Assembly: GCA_030549175.1 (NCBI GenBank)
Contig: JAUKUA010000004.1
Coordinates: 2,108,001 to 2,172,000 of the forward strand
Reading direction: 5' to 3'
DNA from: Lasiosphaeris hirsuta
Lineage: Eukaryota; Ascomycota; Sordariomycetes; Sordariales; Lasiosphaeriaceae
Length of the DNA: 64,000 bases
Position numbers and translations under genes: made by a program. The notes beneath the pieces are model-generated. The model worked only from the letters and a program-made list of their open reading frames with translations, had not been told where the DNA came from and did not search any database. Positions within the stretch are counted from its first letter, which is position 1, and each line of letters starts with the position of its first letter. Below are positions 50,814-63,069 of this stretch, piece after piece.

Positions 50814-53800
50814 TGCGGGAGGCTTTGAGATCTGTGTGCGACAGGTTGAGTAATGTGTATTTCGGTCGTTGGTTGTGATTGCCTATGACCTTATTAGCTC
50901 AGATTTAAAAGGAAGATAGGGGTAACAATACCGAAGAGGAACAGGTATATCAATGCTTGTTGTTTTACCCTAAAGTTGCCCTCACCAACCCCCAGTAACC
51001 TACACCACCCCTAGCCACCCTGCCCAGGGGCTACTCGGGCGCTGCTCAAGAAGTGATCAGAGAAATTGCCAAACATGGTTTAGATGATTAGACAGTACTC
51101 TGCAGTTAAAATGGCAAATTTTCGCGAGGTCCCAGATTTTGGGACAACAGGTAGCCCAAAACTAGGAAACACCCCCCCCCCCACCCCCTCCCCTTCCCCC
51201 CAAAAATCACATAAAACACAGTTTACATCCCCCATTAGGTCTCTATTCCTATCTTCCTCATTCACAAAAGTAGGTAAATCTTACCCTCAAGTTGAGACAT
51301 TCCCTAAGCGGATTGCTTCGTTTCTATTCATTCGGTTACTAAACGTAGCCCTCCTATCTTAACCCAGTAGCAGCCAACTTTGAAAATAGGTAAGAAATGA
51401 ACGGCAAAGGCTTATTTATCTAGAATCTCTTATCAAAGCTATTTGCCAGAACAATCTGTGATGACCAAACTGACTATCTGAGTAGGAACACAGCGTAGGG
51501 AAAGGCCGCACAACTAACAAACGCCAGCCATTGTAATTGTTGCCCAATCAGCAGCTAGGCTAATTATAAGGCTCTCCAAGAAAGAATCCTTGACAAAAGT
51601 CCTCGCTTTTTCATTGTTGAACAAAGGCTAGCATTCGGAAGTAGTACGGGCTTCTGCTCAAGTCTAATTCCGGTAAGTTGCTCAAATGCATACGCTAGCT
51701 CAATCAATCTCTGCTCTGAATATGGTCTTCTGATGAAGCAGATACTGAAACTGGAACTGAATTAGTTACTAGGATTAAGAGAGCCTTCTCAAACACCGGG
51801 CCTAGCGGTCAATTAAATCCTCCGTTTTGCTAAAGACGAAGTTAAGATGCTTAAGAATCTCTGTCTGCCACTTTAATTACAGCCACTTACACTAATTATA
51901 CATAAGGACAATGTGCTCCGACACTTACAGACGTGTAAGATATTCCACTTTACCGGCTATAGGTAATTGGATCTAACGGAGCCTTTACAAAGCTGTCTGC
52001 TTTTTAAGGACTGGAAGACCAACCTGCTTACGGTGGGAGACTTTCGTAACTACAGGGTTTAGGAAAACAGGCCGTTTCTTAGCTATCTTTCGGCTTGCTT
52101 AACCAGATCTAACAATACAGTACGGCTTACTGACAAGAGAATATATGGTTAGTGCTTTCCAGCTTACGGGCTTCTGGCACGTGATTAGAACACTTTAAGA
52201 GGTGTCGGATAAACACTACGTTAATGTAAGGGTGCTCTATAAGACGCTACAGGACAAAGGGATAACGGATGTAGCGGTTTGCCGGGGACTCTATCGGGCA
52301 GTTCGCACGCTGCGTTAGGGGGGGATCAAGGATGAAAAGAAGGATGAAAAGGAGAAGAATGAAAAGGAGAAGAATGAAAAGGAGAAGGATGAAAAGGAGA
52401 AGGATGAAGAGGTGAGAAATACCACGCTGGTGCTCTCCGGGTCCCAGGTGCAATGAACGGTAAATCTATACTAGGTTCTCTACATCCACTTTAGGGTCTA
52501 GACGCATCAAATGCGAGTATTCTCATTTGTACTTGGAGTCGTAGGCAATCGTTTAGGGTAATATTATCACCATCCCGGTCCCTACTATTCCAGATAATGG
52601 CAAGATCATGCATCGCTTGTAGAGAATTGGGATGCTTCTCCCAGAGGACCTCCGCTGAAGTGTCGTTATTATGTATAATTGCATTGAGGATGGGCCAGAA
52701 GAGTAATTTAGCCACCGAGCCTACTTCTTAGCCTCCGTCTTCAGGGCGGGTTCTGTTTTGTTGGAGAAGGGGGTTGTAGGTCTTATTTCTAGGACTCCTC
52801 TATCCAGTCACCTTGTATCGGAGGCTAGGCCCAAAATCGGCCCCATGTCGTGTAAACTTGCCAATTTTTATAGCAAGGTAAGCATTGGGTGAGCAATGGT
52901 GAGCCGAAGCTGAGCCGAGGTGAAGCGAGCCTGATTTTAAGCTAACCATGTTAGGATGGGATTGACTTATTTTCAAGGTAGATAGGTACCCAGCTGGGGT
53001 GAGTTGAGTCGATGTCGGCATGGGCACGGCGGGGGGTGTACTCCTCCCTCTCCCTGCGTTCCTGCTTGTTCAACGGGAACGGCGAAAGGGGTCGTTGCTA
53101 CCTATGCTTGAAACGTGAGGTGTACGTCCGCTCCTTCCCTAGGTACTTGAATAGGTACTCATGTGTCCAGTATGTATGCTGGCAGCACGGAAAGGGCACT
53201 GCTTGGCAATGTCAAGCAATTTTAAAAGCTCCCCTCCTCTTGTTAGGTTGTTTAATGGAACAGGCTTCAAAGGTGGAGATCCCAACAGCCTGTATACCAC
53301 CTTCTTCTTCGCACACCACCGCTATCTGCACCTAGCTACGAAGGATCTAAACAACCCGACCTGGTCATATCTTGACATACCTCAAGCCCTTCTTATCAAC
53401 TCCAAGGGCCTGCTGTCAACATTTCTAGGTCTTCGTATCTCCCAAACGAGCCTTTAATCATTGAACCACGTCGCCACACACATCCAAGGCGGCCATGCCC
53501 CAACCAGTCCAGCAGGGAAAAACGATTACCTACAGACTGGAGGCATCCCGAGAAGACCAGGTATGGCAGAAAATAATAATTTTCAACTCACAAGCTCACA
53601 AAACTCACAGTATAGTCAAGCCGGACACATCAACAGGGCATCGAAGCATCTTGAGACAGTTATGCGCCCTGGGAACAAGGCTGCAGTCACCAACCATGAG
53701 CATCCGGGAGTCGTGCGCCATAAAGACAACGACAATGTAGGATAGAAGGTATTCCTAGGGACCAATATTTCTTCACGCTGATTCGAGGGCCCTTTATTGC

Positions 53801-53900
53801 GAAGCTGGTGTGCAATTTATCTTAAATGGAAGCATGGGGGGTGGGAATGATGTGGTGTACTCCATCACGGTTGGTAGAAACAGATCTATGCGTGAGCGGT
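50814..53900. other. AT-rich decayed region
   Basis: About 3.1 kb. It has no gene that can be supported. AT-rich and TpA-rich between about 51060 and 52700, a C run at about 51173-51182, a 15-bp minisatellite at 52330-52411 and short frames at 52491-52715 (-) and 53161-53457 (+) without known domains. Probably old repeats changed by C-to-T mutation. Confidence 0.45.
52330..52411 (+). repeat. 15-bp minisatellite
   Basis: About five units of aagaatgaaaaggag with A/G variation. Translated, it gives (KDEKE)n on plus and (LFILL)n on minus; neither is taken as a gene. Confidence 0.88.
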
Positions 53901-54157
53901 TCATATAGAGCTACCAGAACGAAAAACAAATATCATTCTGCCCAAGCTGCGAGCGCAAGGTAAGCAGCTTAGCCTTTGTGTGCCTCTGCCCTCTTTACAA
54001 CAAGTTACCCTGAAAGAAGGCTCGTGTAGAAAATTGAATGAGAGTGATCCAAAACTCCAACCGCTTAGAACCCGCATATATACACACCACCTCATGCAAA
54101 GATCCTGAACGGCACATGTCACATAATGAATGAAAAAAAAAAAATGCATAGCAACTA

Positions 54158-55496
54158 TCAGTTGCAGTGCGCCCACCACTCGCTCTGATGGATGCACGTA
54201 TACGGCGGCGCACACACCGTCGGCCCGGTGTACCCATTCCCGCCGCACTGCGCCCACTGTTTCAAGAGGGTGCCCGTCGGCGTGGGTTCCGCAGTCTTGG
54301 TGCTCGTTCTGAGTGTCGTCGTCGGCGTCGGGGGCCAGAGGGTGGTAATCGGCGGGGGTGGGGGCGGCGAAGGCGGCGGGGGAGCACTGCCGCCGCCCAG
54401 ACTCGACGCAATGGTGTTGAGAAAGCCCGGGTTCACACTCACCTGCGACATATCCCAGGCCATGACGCCGCCAAAGCTCGAGAACTGCTTGGCGTACGCA
54501 ATCACCGACTGCAGCTGGGCGCCCCCGACGTAGCCGCTCCCGGCCGCCGACGGGCTGCCGGGCACGCCCAGCAGAACTTTGACGCTGGGGTTCTTGCTTG
54601 CCTTGGCCCAGGCGTCCCACGTGGCAAAGTTGAAGCTGGTCGGCCCGCCGGTGGCGTACGACGGTGCGCCGCAGTAGTTGTTGTAGAACTGCACCGACAC
54701 AAAGTCCATGGGCACGGCCTGCAGGATGTCGTTCATAGCCTGGTCGGGGAACGGGCACTGCGGCGCGGCACCCAGGTAGTAGCGCTTGGCGGGGCCTGCG
54801 CTGTCCATGAGCTGGCGCAAGCGCAGTGCGAAGGGTCCCATGTTACGTGTGGCCGCCTCAAAGTCAAAGTCGAAACCATCTATCACGGCGGTCCCAAACG
54901 GTCGATTCGCTGAGCTGCCCGACTGCGCCGGTCCAAACATAGCCCATAGCGTCTCTGCCCAGGCCGACGCCTCCGCCGCCGAGGCGAAGCCGCCCTCGGT
55001 GTAGGTGGCGCCACCGAGCGAGAGCAGCATCGTCTTGCCGGCTGCTTGGCATGTCTTAATGTCGGCTTCGATCTCGGGGCAGCGCAGTAGCTGGGAGCCG
55101 GGGAAGACGGTGCAGAGGTCGCCGGCGCTAGCGAAGTTGAGGACGGGGTTTTTGAGGCTGAGGAGAAAGGCGATGGGGATGATGTTGACGGGGGTGTCTG
55201 GGCGTGGTTAGTAAGTGGTAATAGGGGAGGGGAGGGGGGCGGGGGGGGAGCAAGGGACCTACTGGCACAGTAGGTAGCAAGTCGCTGCTGTGAGGTAGCT
55301 TGGTTTGCCGAGTTTTGGCCTGTTTGAATGTTTGTCAGCAATCTTTATTTGATTCTTCGAAGGCTTCGAGGCATTGAACGTGGCGCGTACCCCAGTAAAC
55401 GGCAATGTTGTTCTGAGCGACAGAGGAGAAGCCCGCGAGAGCCCCTGGAAGGGAGAGGACGAAGCCATAAAGGGCCACAACAGTAGATGACAACAT
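54158..55496 (-). CDS. GH18 chitinase (class III) with C-terminal CBM1
   Basis: Exons 55496-55391, 55319-55263 and 55197-54158 give 400 aa. Signal peptide: MLSSTVVALYGFVLSLPGAL, cleavage near AGFSS. GH18 landmarks: NIAVYWGQNSANQ at the first junction, YCANTPVNIIPIAFLL at the second, LLSLGGATY, and the catalytic DGFDFDFE at about residues 160-167 (DxxDxDxE complete). The barrel ends near MAWDMSQVS. A Pro-rich linker (PPPPSPPPPPP, then TTTLRTSTKTAEPTPTG) leads to a fungal CBM1 (QWAQCGGNGYTGPTVC...WWAHCN) with its four Cys. Endo-acting chitinase secreted to cleave chitin in fungal walls or insect and fungal debris; CBM1 here binds cellulose or chitin. Start chosen for the signal peptide; an in-frame ATG at 55556 is less likely. 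Confidence 0.93.
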
Positions 55497-58263
55497 GGTC
55501 GGTAAAAGAATGTACGCAGATCTAACAAACGAGTGAATAGAGTCAGAATACCTCAAAGTATATACATGGAAGTTCGGAAAGAAGAAAAGAAGAAAGAAAA
55601 AAGGGCTGTCGATTAGGCTAAATCACCAACTCACCTCCCGTGTGCGGGTCGATGTGAGGATGTCGGGAGATATTGGGTGACGGGGCGGCAGGCCATGGCG
55701 TCTCTTATATACAGCTCCCCTGGGAATATGCAGACAGCGAGAGATCCACATGGCTGGATATTGCCGTCCAAATCGTCTTCCCGTCCGCGCCGAGAGTGAT
55801 GCCAGCCAGACACGGCTTCTCACCTTGTGACGTTGCACACTGCAAATGCAATCGCACATTGCGCATCTCAAAGGGCAACAAATCATGTCAGCTGCCGTCT
55901 TCCGGGCATGGGAGCTGTGGCAGGAGCGGCTCCGGCCCGGCAAGGTTACGTGACCTGGCACTGCGAAACGAGCCAACAGAGATGCAAGCAGAGGCTCCTG
56001 TCGCACCTGCCACCCATCTTGCTGAAATCACGAAGCGGGGCATTGAGGACAGGGGCACTAGGCTTTTGTGACGCCTGGGATTTTTGGGATTTTCGAGATT
56101 GCTGGACGGGATCCTGTGGGGCGGACACGGTAATTGCGTATACTGCGTAATTGGGCTATCTCTGTAATGTTGAATCGGCCGTGTGCCGGGGGCGTATTTT
56201 GGTGTTATCTAGTCAGCCTATAGAGACGTGAGTACATGGGGGCGCTTTTTGTTAGTGAAATTTGCTTGCCATATTGCTACGCACGACATCTCCGGGCCCC
56301 TGGTCGTGGCGTCTTGGGCAGATGCGGTCCACGCCGTCTTACCTGATCGGATATGCAAGCGAGGCAGTTTCTCGATGGTGCGTTCAATTGCCGTCGGCTG
56401 TTCACCTGATGGTGGACGTGGACGTTTGCTTAGCGCCAGTGATATGCCCAGTGGGACATCCCCCCTTTTCGCAGTTTGGTCGGCAACCTCACCTCGAACC
56501 CGGGACGGGTGAGTTGTTTCTTTGAGTGGAATTTTCTGGCGCCGCTCCTTGTTTATCATGTTAGGCTGTTTGGTAGAATCGTTGACAAGACCCGGATCCT
56601 TTCCGCATGGTGCCGCGTCAATTCACGATGCGATTTATCTCAGCCATCCCATTCGCCATCTTGAAACCGTGCCCCTTGCAGCAAGCTTCCCGTTCAGGCC
56701 TAGCGTCCTTACCTACCACAACCCACGTCAGGTGGCGATGAGCTGCTTGCACAAGTTCGACGGGAAGTGGTACTTGGTGGATGGGTGTGCAGATGTCACC
56801 ATCTCTTTCCCAAATTCCCATGTGAAATCCAAGGGCTAATAGACTTGTACCCTCAGTTTACAAAAGCAGTAGCTCTGGCCGAGAAGAGTCTGGACTGGGC
56901 AGTAGAGGCTGCCTCGCTTCTAAATCTCCATGGTATTAACTTTGCACACTGTCACCCCGAGAATGCCATGCCAGGATCACATTCTTCAGAAACAGGAGGA
57001 TAGAGAGATGAACTGGGATTTCTAACAGGGTTCTCTGGAAATCTCAGGAGTACCGAGCATCATTCAGGTTCCTGGTATTCCCTTCAGTGTCCAACATGGC
57101 TTCCCTAATTCACGCCAATGTCTGATGAAGTAGCTTCCTAGTCTTCAATGATTGTCGCAACTCCTCTGAGTAACGATGCAGCTGCGTGTTAGGAGTAGCC
57201 CATGATTGATTCCTTTTGATAGTGGTACAGCGCATGGATGATGAATGAAAGCGCTTTTCTTTGCCGCCTAATTGCTCGCCGCTAGGAGCTGTTTTCCTAT
57301 CGCTGCCAACGAAGTTGACATTGTCCTCTCACAAAATGGGCATCATTGAGTGGTGGGAAGGCGCGAAAACGGGTCAAGCAAAACGTTCAAATGGAACATA
57401 TAAAGCCCGTTGACACTAGTAATAGGATTCAGGAATGTTTCGAGCCCAAAGAGCCCTTACACGCAGTCGTTTAGAAATGTTGAGAATAATCCGGAACGTC
57501 GCCTCAAAGTTATCTTGCCAAGGTGCACGGCGGGCAGCAGCATGTCCGCGGCAAGTCTTTACACCGCAGAGAAAGGCAAGGGAAGTGACCTGAGCTCGGG
57601 CCAGATCCAAATCCCACCCCCAAAAGCTTGTTTTCACGGGCCTTACCGCCAGATGTGATTCCGTGATGAGATGCAGGAGGCTGACTCGTCCTGGTTCGTG
57701 AAACGGTTTGTTGTCCAACAGTGATCTGAGCACTCCCCCACAGCACCCACGGCGCTTTAATTCTTCGGTCATGGCGTCTAGCCCTCTACTGTAATCATCG
57801 AGGAAGAACCCAGATGTTCGAGATGTGCTAGTGTCCCGTCATCGTCGGGCTAGTACCCGACTAGACCAACTGGCAAGAATCCCCCGCGCCAAAGTTGGGC
57901 GCTCGTGTACTTTCGGGATAGGTCTTTGCGCCCGGCGGAAGGGACCGACAGAGGGGCCGACAGAGGAATAAAAGGCCATTTCGGCTCCCTACAACCCTTC
58001 AGCAGACCCCTTTTCCGTCATCTGCCACTCATTTTACTGTTCCCGCTCTTCATTTGCTCCGCGGAAGCGGCTCGCTGACTGACAACACAACCGTCGCCCA
58101 GCGGGCCTTTTTGCCTTTTCACCAGAAATGCATCCGATTTCCTCACCCACCCCCAGCCTTCGAGCTTGATAGTTGGCATGCCGCTGGCAGCGATACACCG
58201 AAAGAGAAAAAGACACAGTTGTAGGAAATACTACACAAGATCGGACAACGAAGACCAGGAAAC
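55497..58263. other. Long intergenic region
   Basis: 2.8 kb. It contains the chitinase promoter at the left. Open frames at 56228-56525, 56522-56839 and 57410-57658 have no recognisable domain and no convincing splice partners. A TATA-like aataaaagg at about 57967 stands some 290 bp before the membrane-protein remnant. Confidence 0.45.
55704..55711 (-). promoter_or_regulatory. TATA box of the chitinase gene
   Basis: TATATAAG on the minus strand, 208 bp upstream of the start codon at 55496, which is plausible for a regulated secreted enzyme gene. Confidence 0.5.
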
Positions 58264-59000
58264 ATGCCGGGATTCCTCACGGAGGTTGTTGCGCCGAGGT
58301 GAGTGTACTGTCTCGCCTCTGACTGACTGACAAGGGACATGGAATACTGACGAGCTGCAGTTTCTGGTACTTTACGGGCATGAATAAGTGCATGTATTAC
58401 CCTTCAAATAGACTCGGCTGACATTAGGTCTCGGTGACCACCCTTGGCAGCTGTGCTGTGGACAATACTGGTAAGTGCCGTGCTGAAGCCTCAATGTCAT
58501 CAAACTCACCACTTACCAATCCCCATAGATTTAATGCCTGATTCAAATTCTAGCAAACCGCACTTCGCTCATTCTGTACAACCCGGACAAAGCCAGAAGG
58601 CTAAAGTTGGGCGTTGGCATCGCCATCGGCATCATCAACGTCAGTGTCTTCATTGTCTGGATCCCTGCTCGGCTTCAGATCAGCCAGGACTATATCGAGG
58701 CGAACAACATCTGGGACCGGATCGAGAAGTTCATATTTCTGATCATTGACTTAATCTGGAATGCGTACTTCATGTAGCTCATCAAAATCAAGCTGATGGC
58801 CAACGGGTTGACCAAGTACCGGCGTATGCATCGGTTCAACCTTCCATGGTTTGCCTCTCTATCGCTATCGATGTAAGTTCGGCCGCAAGATACCACTGAC
58901 CACACACAATCATTGCTGTCTAGCTCGGACTGTCAGATCATAATCATCGGGATCATGTCTCTCCCAGATGACACTGTGTAAGCAACACTCCTATCCCTAA
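58264..59000 (+). pseudogene. Fungal integral membrane protein remnant
   Basis: Begins MPGFLTEVVAPR followed by a GT donor, then a block FWYFTGMNKCMYYPSN ending in a stop. The best part starts near 58560: SLILYNPDKARRLK, GVGIAIGIINVSVFIVWIPA, RLQISQDYIEANNIWDR, KFIFLIIDLIWNAYFM, a TAG stop, LIKIKLMANGLTKYRRMHRF. An intron (GTAAGT...GTCTAG, about 58875-58922) leads to SDCQIIIIGIMSLPDDTV, then a donor GTAAGC, after which no continuation was found. The pattern, with IWIPARLQIS and MSLPN-like motifs, is that of a multi-span fungal membrane protein family of unknown role. The internal stop fits CAG to TAG. Several helices and the C-terminus are lost. Confidence 0.6.
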
Positions 59001-59300
59001 ATTCTCCCATATCTCGCTCTATAGTGTGCGCACTGTCGAAAGGGGAGTGGGATGAGCTCCATGCAGCCTTTACGTCATCATGATAGCCCACAAGATAGAC
59101 AAGTCTGTAGAATGACAGTGTGATGATTGTTAGCTACAAATAAAGCGGACGTGTCGCTATACCTACCGCTCGCATCAATAACAAGCCAAAAAAAAAAAAA
59201 AAAGAACCGACAACAGTCGCAGTGATGGTAATCTCGAGCCAGACACTGGCCCCTTGCTCTGCTCCCCCTTGTCGCCACACCGGGAGATGCTGACGATCTC
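59001..59300. other. Intergenic region with an A15 run
   Basis: 300 bp between the remnant and the hypothetical gene; it includes an A run at about 59188-59203. Nothing else seen. Confidence 0.5.
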
Positions 59301-60269
59301 TCAACACCAACCCTTTTTCTTCTCCCTTTTCGCAAACCGCTTGACCATTTGCCCCATGGCGTATTGCAACGCCCATGCAGAATGGTTGTAACGAATCATC
59401 TTTCCCATGTTCGTCTCGAACGAACTCGGCGGTTCAAGGCTCGTGCGTGCTATCCACACTTCGTGCACGAGGTTTACATACGCGTACTCATCCCACGGGC
59501 TAGGATCCGGTCCCGCCCGCACCACTTCGCCATCTTTCATAAGCTTTGCTGGGCTATAGGAGATCTCAATCACCTCGAATCCGCGGGGATCGTTCATCTT
59601 GTATATCTCGGTCTGGTCCGGCAGGCAGGGCATATGCCACCACAGGTGGATGCGGTAGCCGTGGTCGTGGGGGCTGACTTCGATGGCATCCGTTTTCCAG
59701 AGGCCGTGGACGATGGCGGGTTTGGACCAGTCAATGCGATCAATGTACGAATCGTCAAACGTCTCCCGCTCCGACGGCACCGTCGTCCACCTGCGCATCT
59801 GGCGGGCGAAGGGCATGCGGCCCAGCGCCTTGACCATGTCGCGGATGAAGGGCACCATGGACTCGCGGATCCGGAATATCGTCGCGCGGTGGTGTGGGTG
59901 CTTGGGATCCAACTCTTCGAGGAAGTTGCTGAGGAGGGCCTTTGACACAAAACGTACGTAGGGGGTGATCCATTTTTTTTTGTACATGCTCGTTTCGACA
60001 CGCTTCGGAGATGCTATGGTGGGCTTGAGTATCAGACGGTTATCGTTGAGCCAAGAAGTCAAGTTTTCGCGATCGAGCTTGCCCGATGGGACGAGGATAC
60101 CCCAATACGCCTCGACTCCGTCCCTGATGTTGTGGGCCAGGTACGGCGGCGAGGCGTACTCCCTGACCGGTCGGTAATTGAGCCAGGTGCGCATCGCCGG
60201 AGGAGGGAGCGTCACCCTGGCCCGGAAACGCCGTGAGCAGAGCGACGCCATTCGCAGAGCTCCGACCAT
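59301..60269 (-). CDS. Hypothetical protein with possible mitochondrial presequence
   Basis: Single-exon frame of 322 aa with good coding character throughout. The N-terminus (MVGALRMASLCSRRFRARVT, followed by LPPPAMRTWLNYRPVREYAS) is Arg-rich and lacks acidic residues for over 30 positions, consistent with import into mitochondria. The body is rich in Trp, His and Arg (GYRIHLWWHMPCLPD, DDSYIDRIDWSKPAIVHGLW, WDEYAYVNLVHEVWIA) and has no membrane span or known catalytic motif that I recognise. Start taken at the first real ATG in the frame, 60269; a second ATG follows six codons on. It is divergent from the TRAPPC12-like gene. Function unknown. Confidence 0.65.
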   Translation of the reverse strand: MVGALRMASLCSRRFRARVTLPPPAMRTWLNYRPVREYASPPYLAHNIRDGVEAYWGILVPSGKLDRENLTSWLNDNRLILKPTIASPKRVETSMYKKKWITPYVRFVSKALLSNFLEELDPKHPHHRATIFRIRESMVPFIRDMVKALGRMPFARQMRRWTTVPSERETFDDSYIDRIDWSKPAIVHGLWKTDAIEVSPHDHGYRIHLWWHMPCLPDQTEIYKMNDPRGFEVIEISYSPAKLMKDGEVVRAGPDPSPWDEYAYVNLVHEVWIARTSLEPPSSFETNMGKMIRYNHSAWALQYAMGQMVKRFAKREKKKGWC

Positions 60270-60974
60270 TGTGACTTTTGGCAACTAGCCGGAGGTCGAG
60301 GAATGCTGATGCGAACAAGCTGAGTGGGACTAGTAGAATTCAGAAGTTGGGGATAGTATCCAAAACTCTGCAGAAATGCACAGTTGTTGATTGCAAATTT
60401 TGCTGTTCGGATCGATGCAGTGATGCTTTTGGAGGGGATCAGGACGAAGTCGAGCATGTGCCCCCAGCTGCTGGTCTCAGTTCCGGCACCCAGTGTGCCT
60501 GGTCTCCTTTCTTGGTGCTCCATGGCTCCCGGCAGCTTACACGTATCCTCGAGTGTGGGTTGGCTTGCTCCTGACGTGTGGTGCTTGCTCGGTTTGTAAG
60601 TCGGCAGGAAGCGTCGGGCTTTTTTCATGAGAAAACAGAGTGGTAGGGAGTGGTTTCCGTGAAGCAAAGCGCATTGTTGGTGGAAACAGAAGAAATGGTG
60701 GAAAGCTGTTCTCTGCTGTCGGGTACTGCTGCCGCTATTGAATTCTTGACCATCTTTGCTCTTTCCTATTGCATTGGGGGCGAGTTCTGAATTCGTCCTT
60801 GGAAGTCTTGACCTCGACCGACAGCAGCTGCGGCCAGCTGCCAAGCCAAGCGCCGGTTTTCCCGCCAACGTCGTGCTGCCTTGCGCTTCTGCGCTTCTGC
60901 GCTTCTGCGCTTCTGCCACGGCAACCTCGCTGGGTGAGTTTCAATTCGAACTCTCCAGTGCAACTTTCCCCGAC
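60270..60974. promoter_or_regulatory. Divergent promoter region with an 8-bp tandem repeat
   Basis: 705 bp between the start codons of the hypothetical gene (-) and the TRAPPC12-like gene (+). Four tandem copies of tgcgcttc lie at about 60883-60915, 60-90 bp before the TRAPPC12-like start. No other site assigned. Confidence 0.5.
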
Positions 60975-62643
60975 ATGGATCCAGCAAAAGATGCCGCGCC
61001 AAAGGGCCACACAAGGACTAGGTCGGCTGTTAAGGGTAAGAGGAACCCAAAAGAATCGCGGGGCTAGGTTGCGCTGAACTCGGTCGGCGAAACCGCGAAA
61101 CGCCGGCCCACATCCTTCACCCGTCATCTCTCTCATCCCCATCAACTTCACGACGCTGACTTGTCCTCAAGCGACCCGACCTCGTGCCTCAACAAAGGGC
61201 CCTCTCGACGCAGTCGAGTAAGCAAACTCCCCATCCCCCTCCCACCAGACCCATCATCACTCTAACAATCCCCAAGCGTGCCCCTAACCTCGCCCCTCTC
61301 CGCCCAACCCCAACAGCAACAACAAGCCCTCCACCACCACCACCACCCCTCCCCGCTGCCGCGGTCGACCACACACTCGCCGGCGCCGCCCTCGCACCCA
61401 AGAATGATCCCCGCGCCGTTAGGCCCCTCCCGCAGCCCGGTCCCGATCTTCGTGCCGGGGCCTATTTCGCCCCTACCGCGGTCGGCCCCGCACTCACCGG
61501 CGCCGCCGCGGCGCACCCTCCCCGCGCGCCCCAAGGATTTCTCGTACCTGCTGCGGCCAGACGTGTACCACGCGGTGGCGGCCGACAACGTGCCGGCGGC
61601 CTTCCGCGTGGCCTCGGCCAAGCAGCCCGCGCCCGACACGCCGATCGCCGAGCTGCTCGCGCGGGGGCAGTTCCGCGCGGCGGCCGCGGCGGCCGCGGCG
61701 ACGCTCACGACGCCCGGGAGGATCGCGCCGGGGGATGGTGAGGCGATTTTTGGGCTGTTATATACCCGCCTGGCGTGTTTGATGTTGGTGGATGCGACGG
61801 CGGTGGCGGCGCAGGAGGTGAAGGCGTTGGAGGATTTGAATAGTGTGTTTTATCTTGACGAGGTGACGGGTGTGCATCTGGTGCCGTGGGCGCTGAGGGT
61901 GCTTATTGTGAGGCTGCAGGCCATGGGGTTTGGGGATCCCCGCCGGGCGGTGATGGGGTATTATGAGTTGGCGAGGGAGGCGAGAATGAGGTTGGCAGAG
62001 GCGATGGCGAGCCACGACAACTCTGAGAGGGAGTTGTGGAAAGAGAGGCTGGCAGATCTGGGGGTCAGGGTGGCTGGTGCGTTGGTCGAGATGAATGATT
62101 TGACCGGGGCGGCGCAGCACCTGGCGTCATTGAAGGAGGGGAGGGAGAGCGGGAAGTTAACCATGGCCAAGGCGCTGCTGTGGTTGCATTTAGGAGATGC
62201 CGAGGCGGCGAGGAGGGTTGTGAAGGCTGGCGAGATGGGGGAGAAGGCCGAGAAGGTGGTGGCTGCGCTGTGTGATATGGCGGATGGTGAGTATGGGGCT
62301 GCGTTGGCGCGATGGGAGGAGCTGGACGAGCAGTCAAACGATGAGATGATCGGGGTGAACAGGGCAGTCTGCCTGCTCTATGTGGGCAAGATGCAGGAGG
62401 TAAAGTTTTATTCTTGATCACGGTACCGGTCTTGACACTGACAAGATGCAGGGGAAAACGTTGCTCGAGGGCCTCGTAGCCTCCAGTCGTGCCTCTCACA
62501 CTTTACTGTTCAACTTAACCACCATGTACGAGCTGTGCACGGAGAAGGCGCGAGACCTAAAGATCAAGCTGTCCGAGACCGTCGCCGCCATGGACGAGTC
62601 TCCAAGCGGATGGGAAAAGTCCAACGCCGACTTCAAGCTGTGA
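60975..62643 (+). CDS. TRAPP complex subunit 12 (TRAPPC12)-like TPR protein
   Basis: Exons 60975-61035, 61172-61217 (only 46 nt), 61277-62399 and 62452-62643 give 473 aa. Every junction is GT-AG and keeps frame, running from MDPAKDAAPKGHTRTRSAVK through TRPRASTKGPLDAVD. A Pro/Ser/His-rich disordered stretch with Gln5 and His5 (about residues 45-100) precedes a helical repeat region from LLRPDVYHAVAADNVPAAFR onward (TPR-like: AIFGLLYTRLACLMLVDATA, GVRVAGALVEMNDLTGAAQH, AKALLWLHLGDAEAAR). The C-terminal LLFNLTTMYELCTEKARDLK is a family hallmark. TRAPPC12 belongs to the fungal/metazoan TRAPPIII complex acting on Rab GTPases in ER-Golgi traffic and autophagy. The family call is from pattern memory. 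Confidence 0.78.
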
Positions 62644-63069
62644 TAGGCACCGACCGAGAGAGCTTTGTGGTTCGGCGTGATGCAGGGAAGCAAGGAACGG
62701 CGAGTGTCATTGAGAGGTCAACATCTTTCACACCGCAGCGGTTCATTAGAATTAGGGGCAAGGTTCTTTATGGAGGTGAATACACACGAGAAACCCTTGC
62801 ATAATCGCTGATGACCGTCTATCCTTTTCTGAACTATCTTATGGCAAGACTAACTCGGTAGGTATTAAAACCCCTAGAAATACATACCTCTTACACAATA
62901 GTAATTATTTGGACAAGATCCGCAAGCAGCGGGTTTTCCATGTCGGGCTGACCCTCAATCTTGGTGCTGCTCAGGGGCAGTCATAATCGATGAGCGATCG
63001 CTGTTGTGAGCCATTTCTCATCACAGAACACCCCACACCTCCTGAAAGCCCCCTTCTCTGGCCCATCAT
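62644..63069. other. Convergent intergenic region
   Basis: 426 bp between the TRAPPC12-like gene and the HET remnant. No feature seen. Confidence 0.5.

Noticed and set aside
52247..52453. Minus-strand frame with (LFILL)n, resembling a membrane protein
   Set aside because: It is a translation of a 15-bp minisatellite, and both strands are open because of the repeat. No start context or partner exon.
25535..52917. 16-nt inverted match, 25535-25550 versus 52902-52917
   Set aside because: About one such 16-nt match is expected by chance in a 64-kb window, and the flanks align only weakly.
61184..61741. 185-codon plus frame overlapping the TRAPPC12-like gene
   Set aside because: Pro/Arg/Ala-rich shadow frame of the GC-rich exon; the spliced TRAPPC12-like frame accounts for the sequence.
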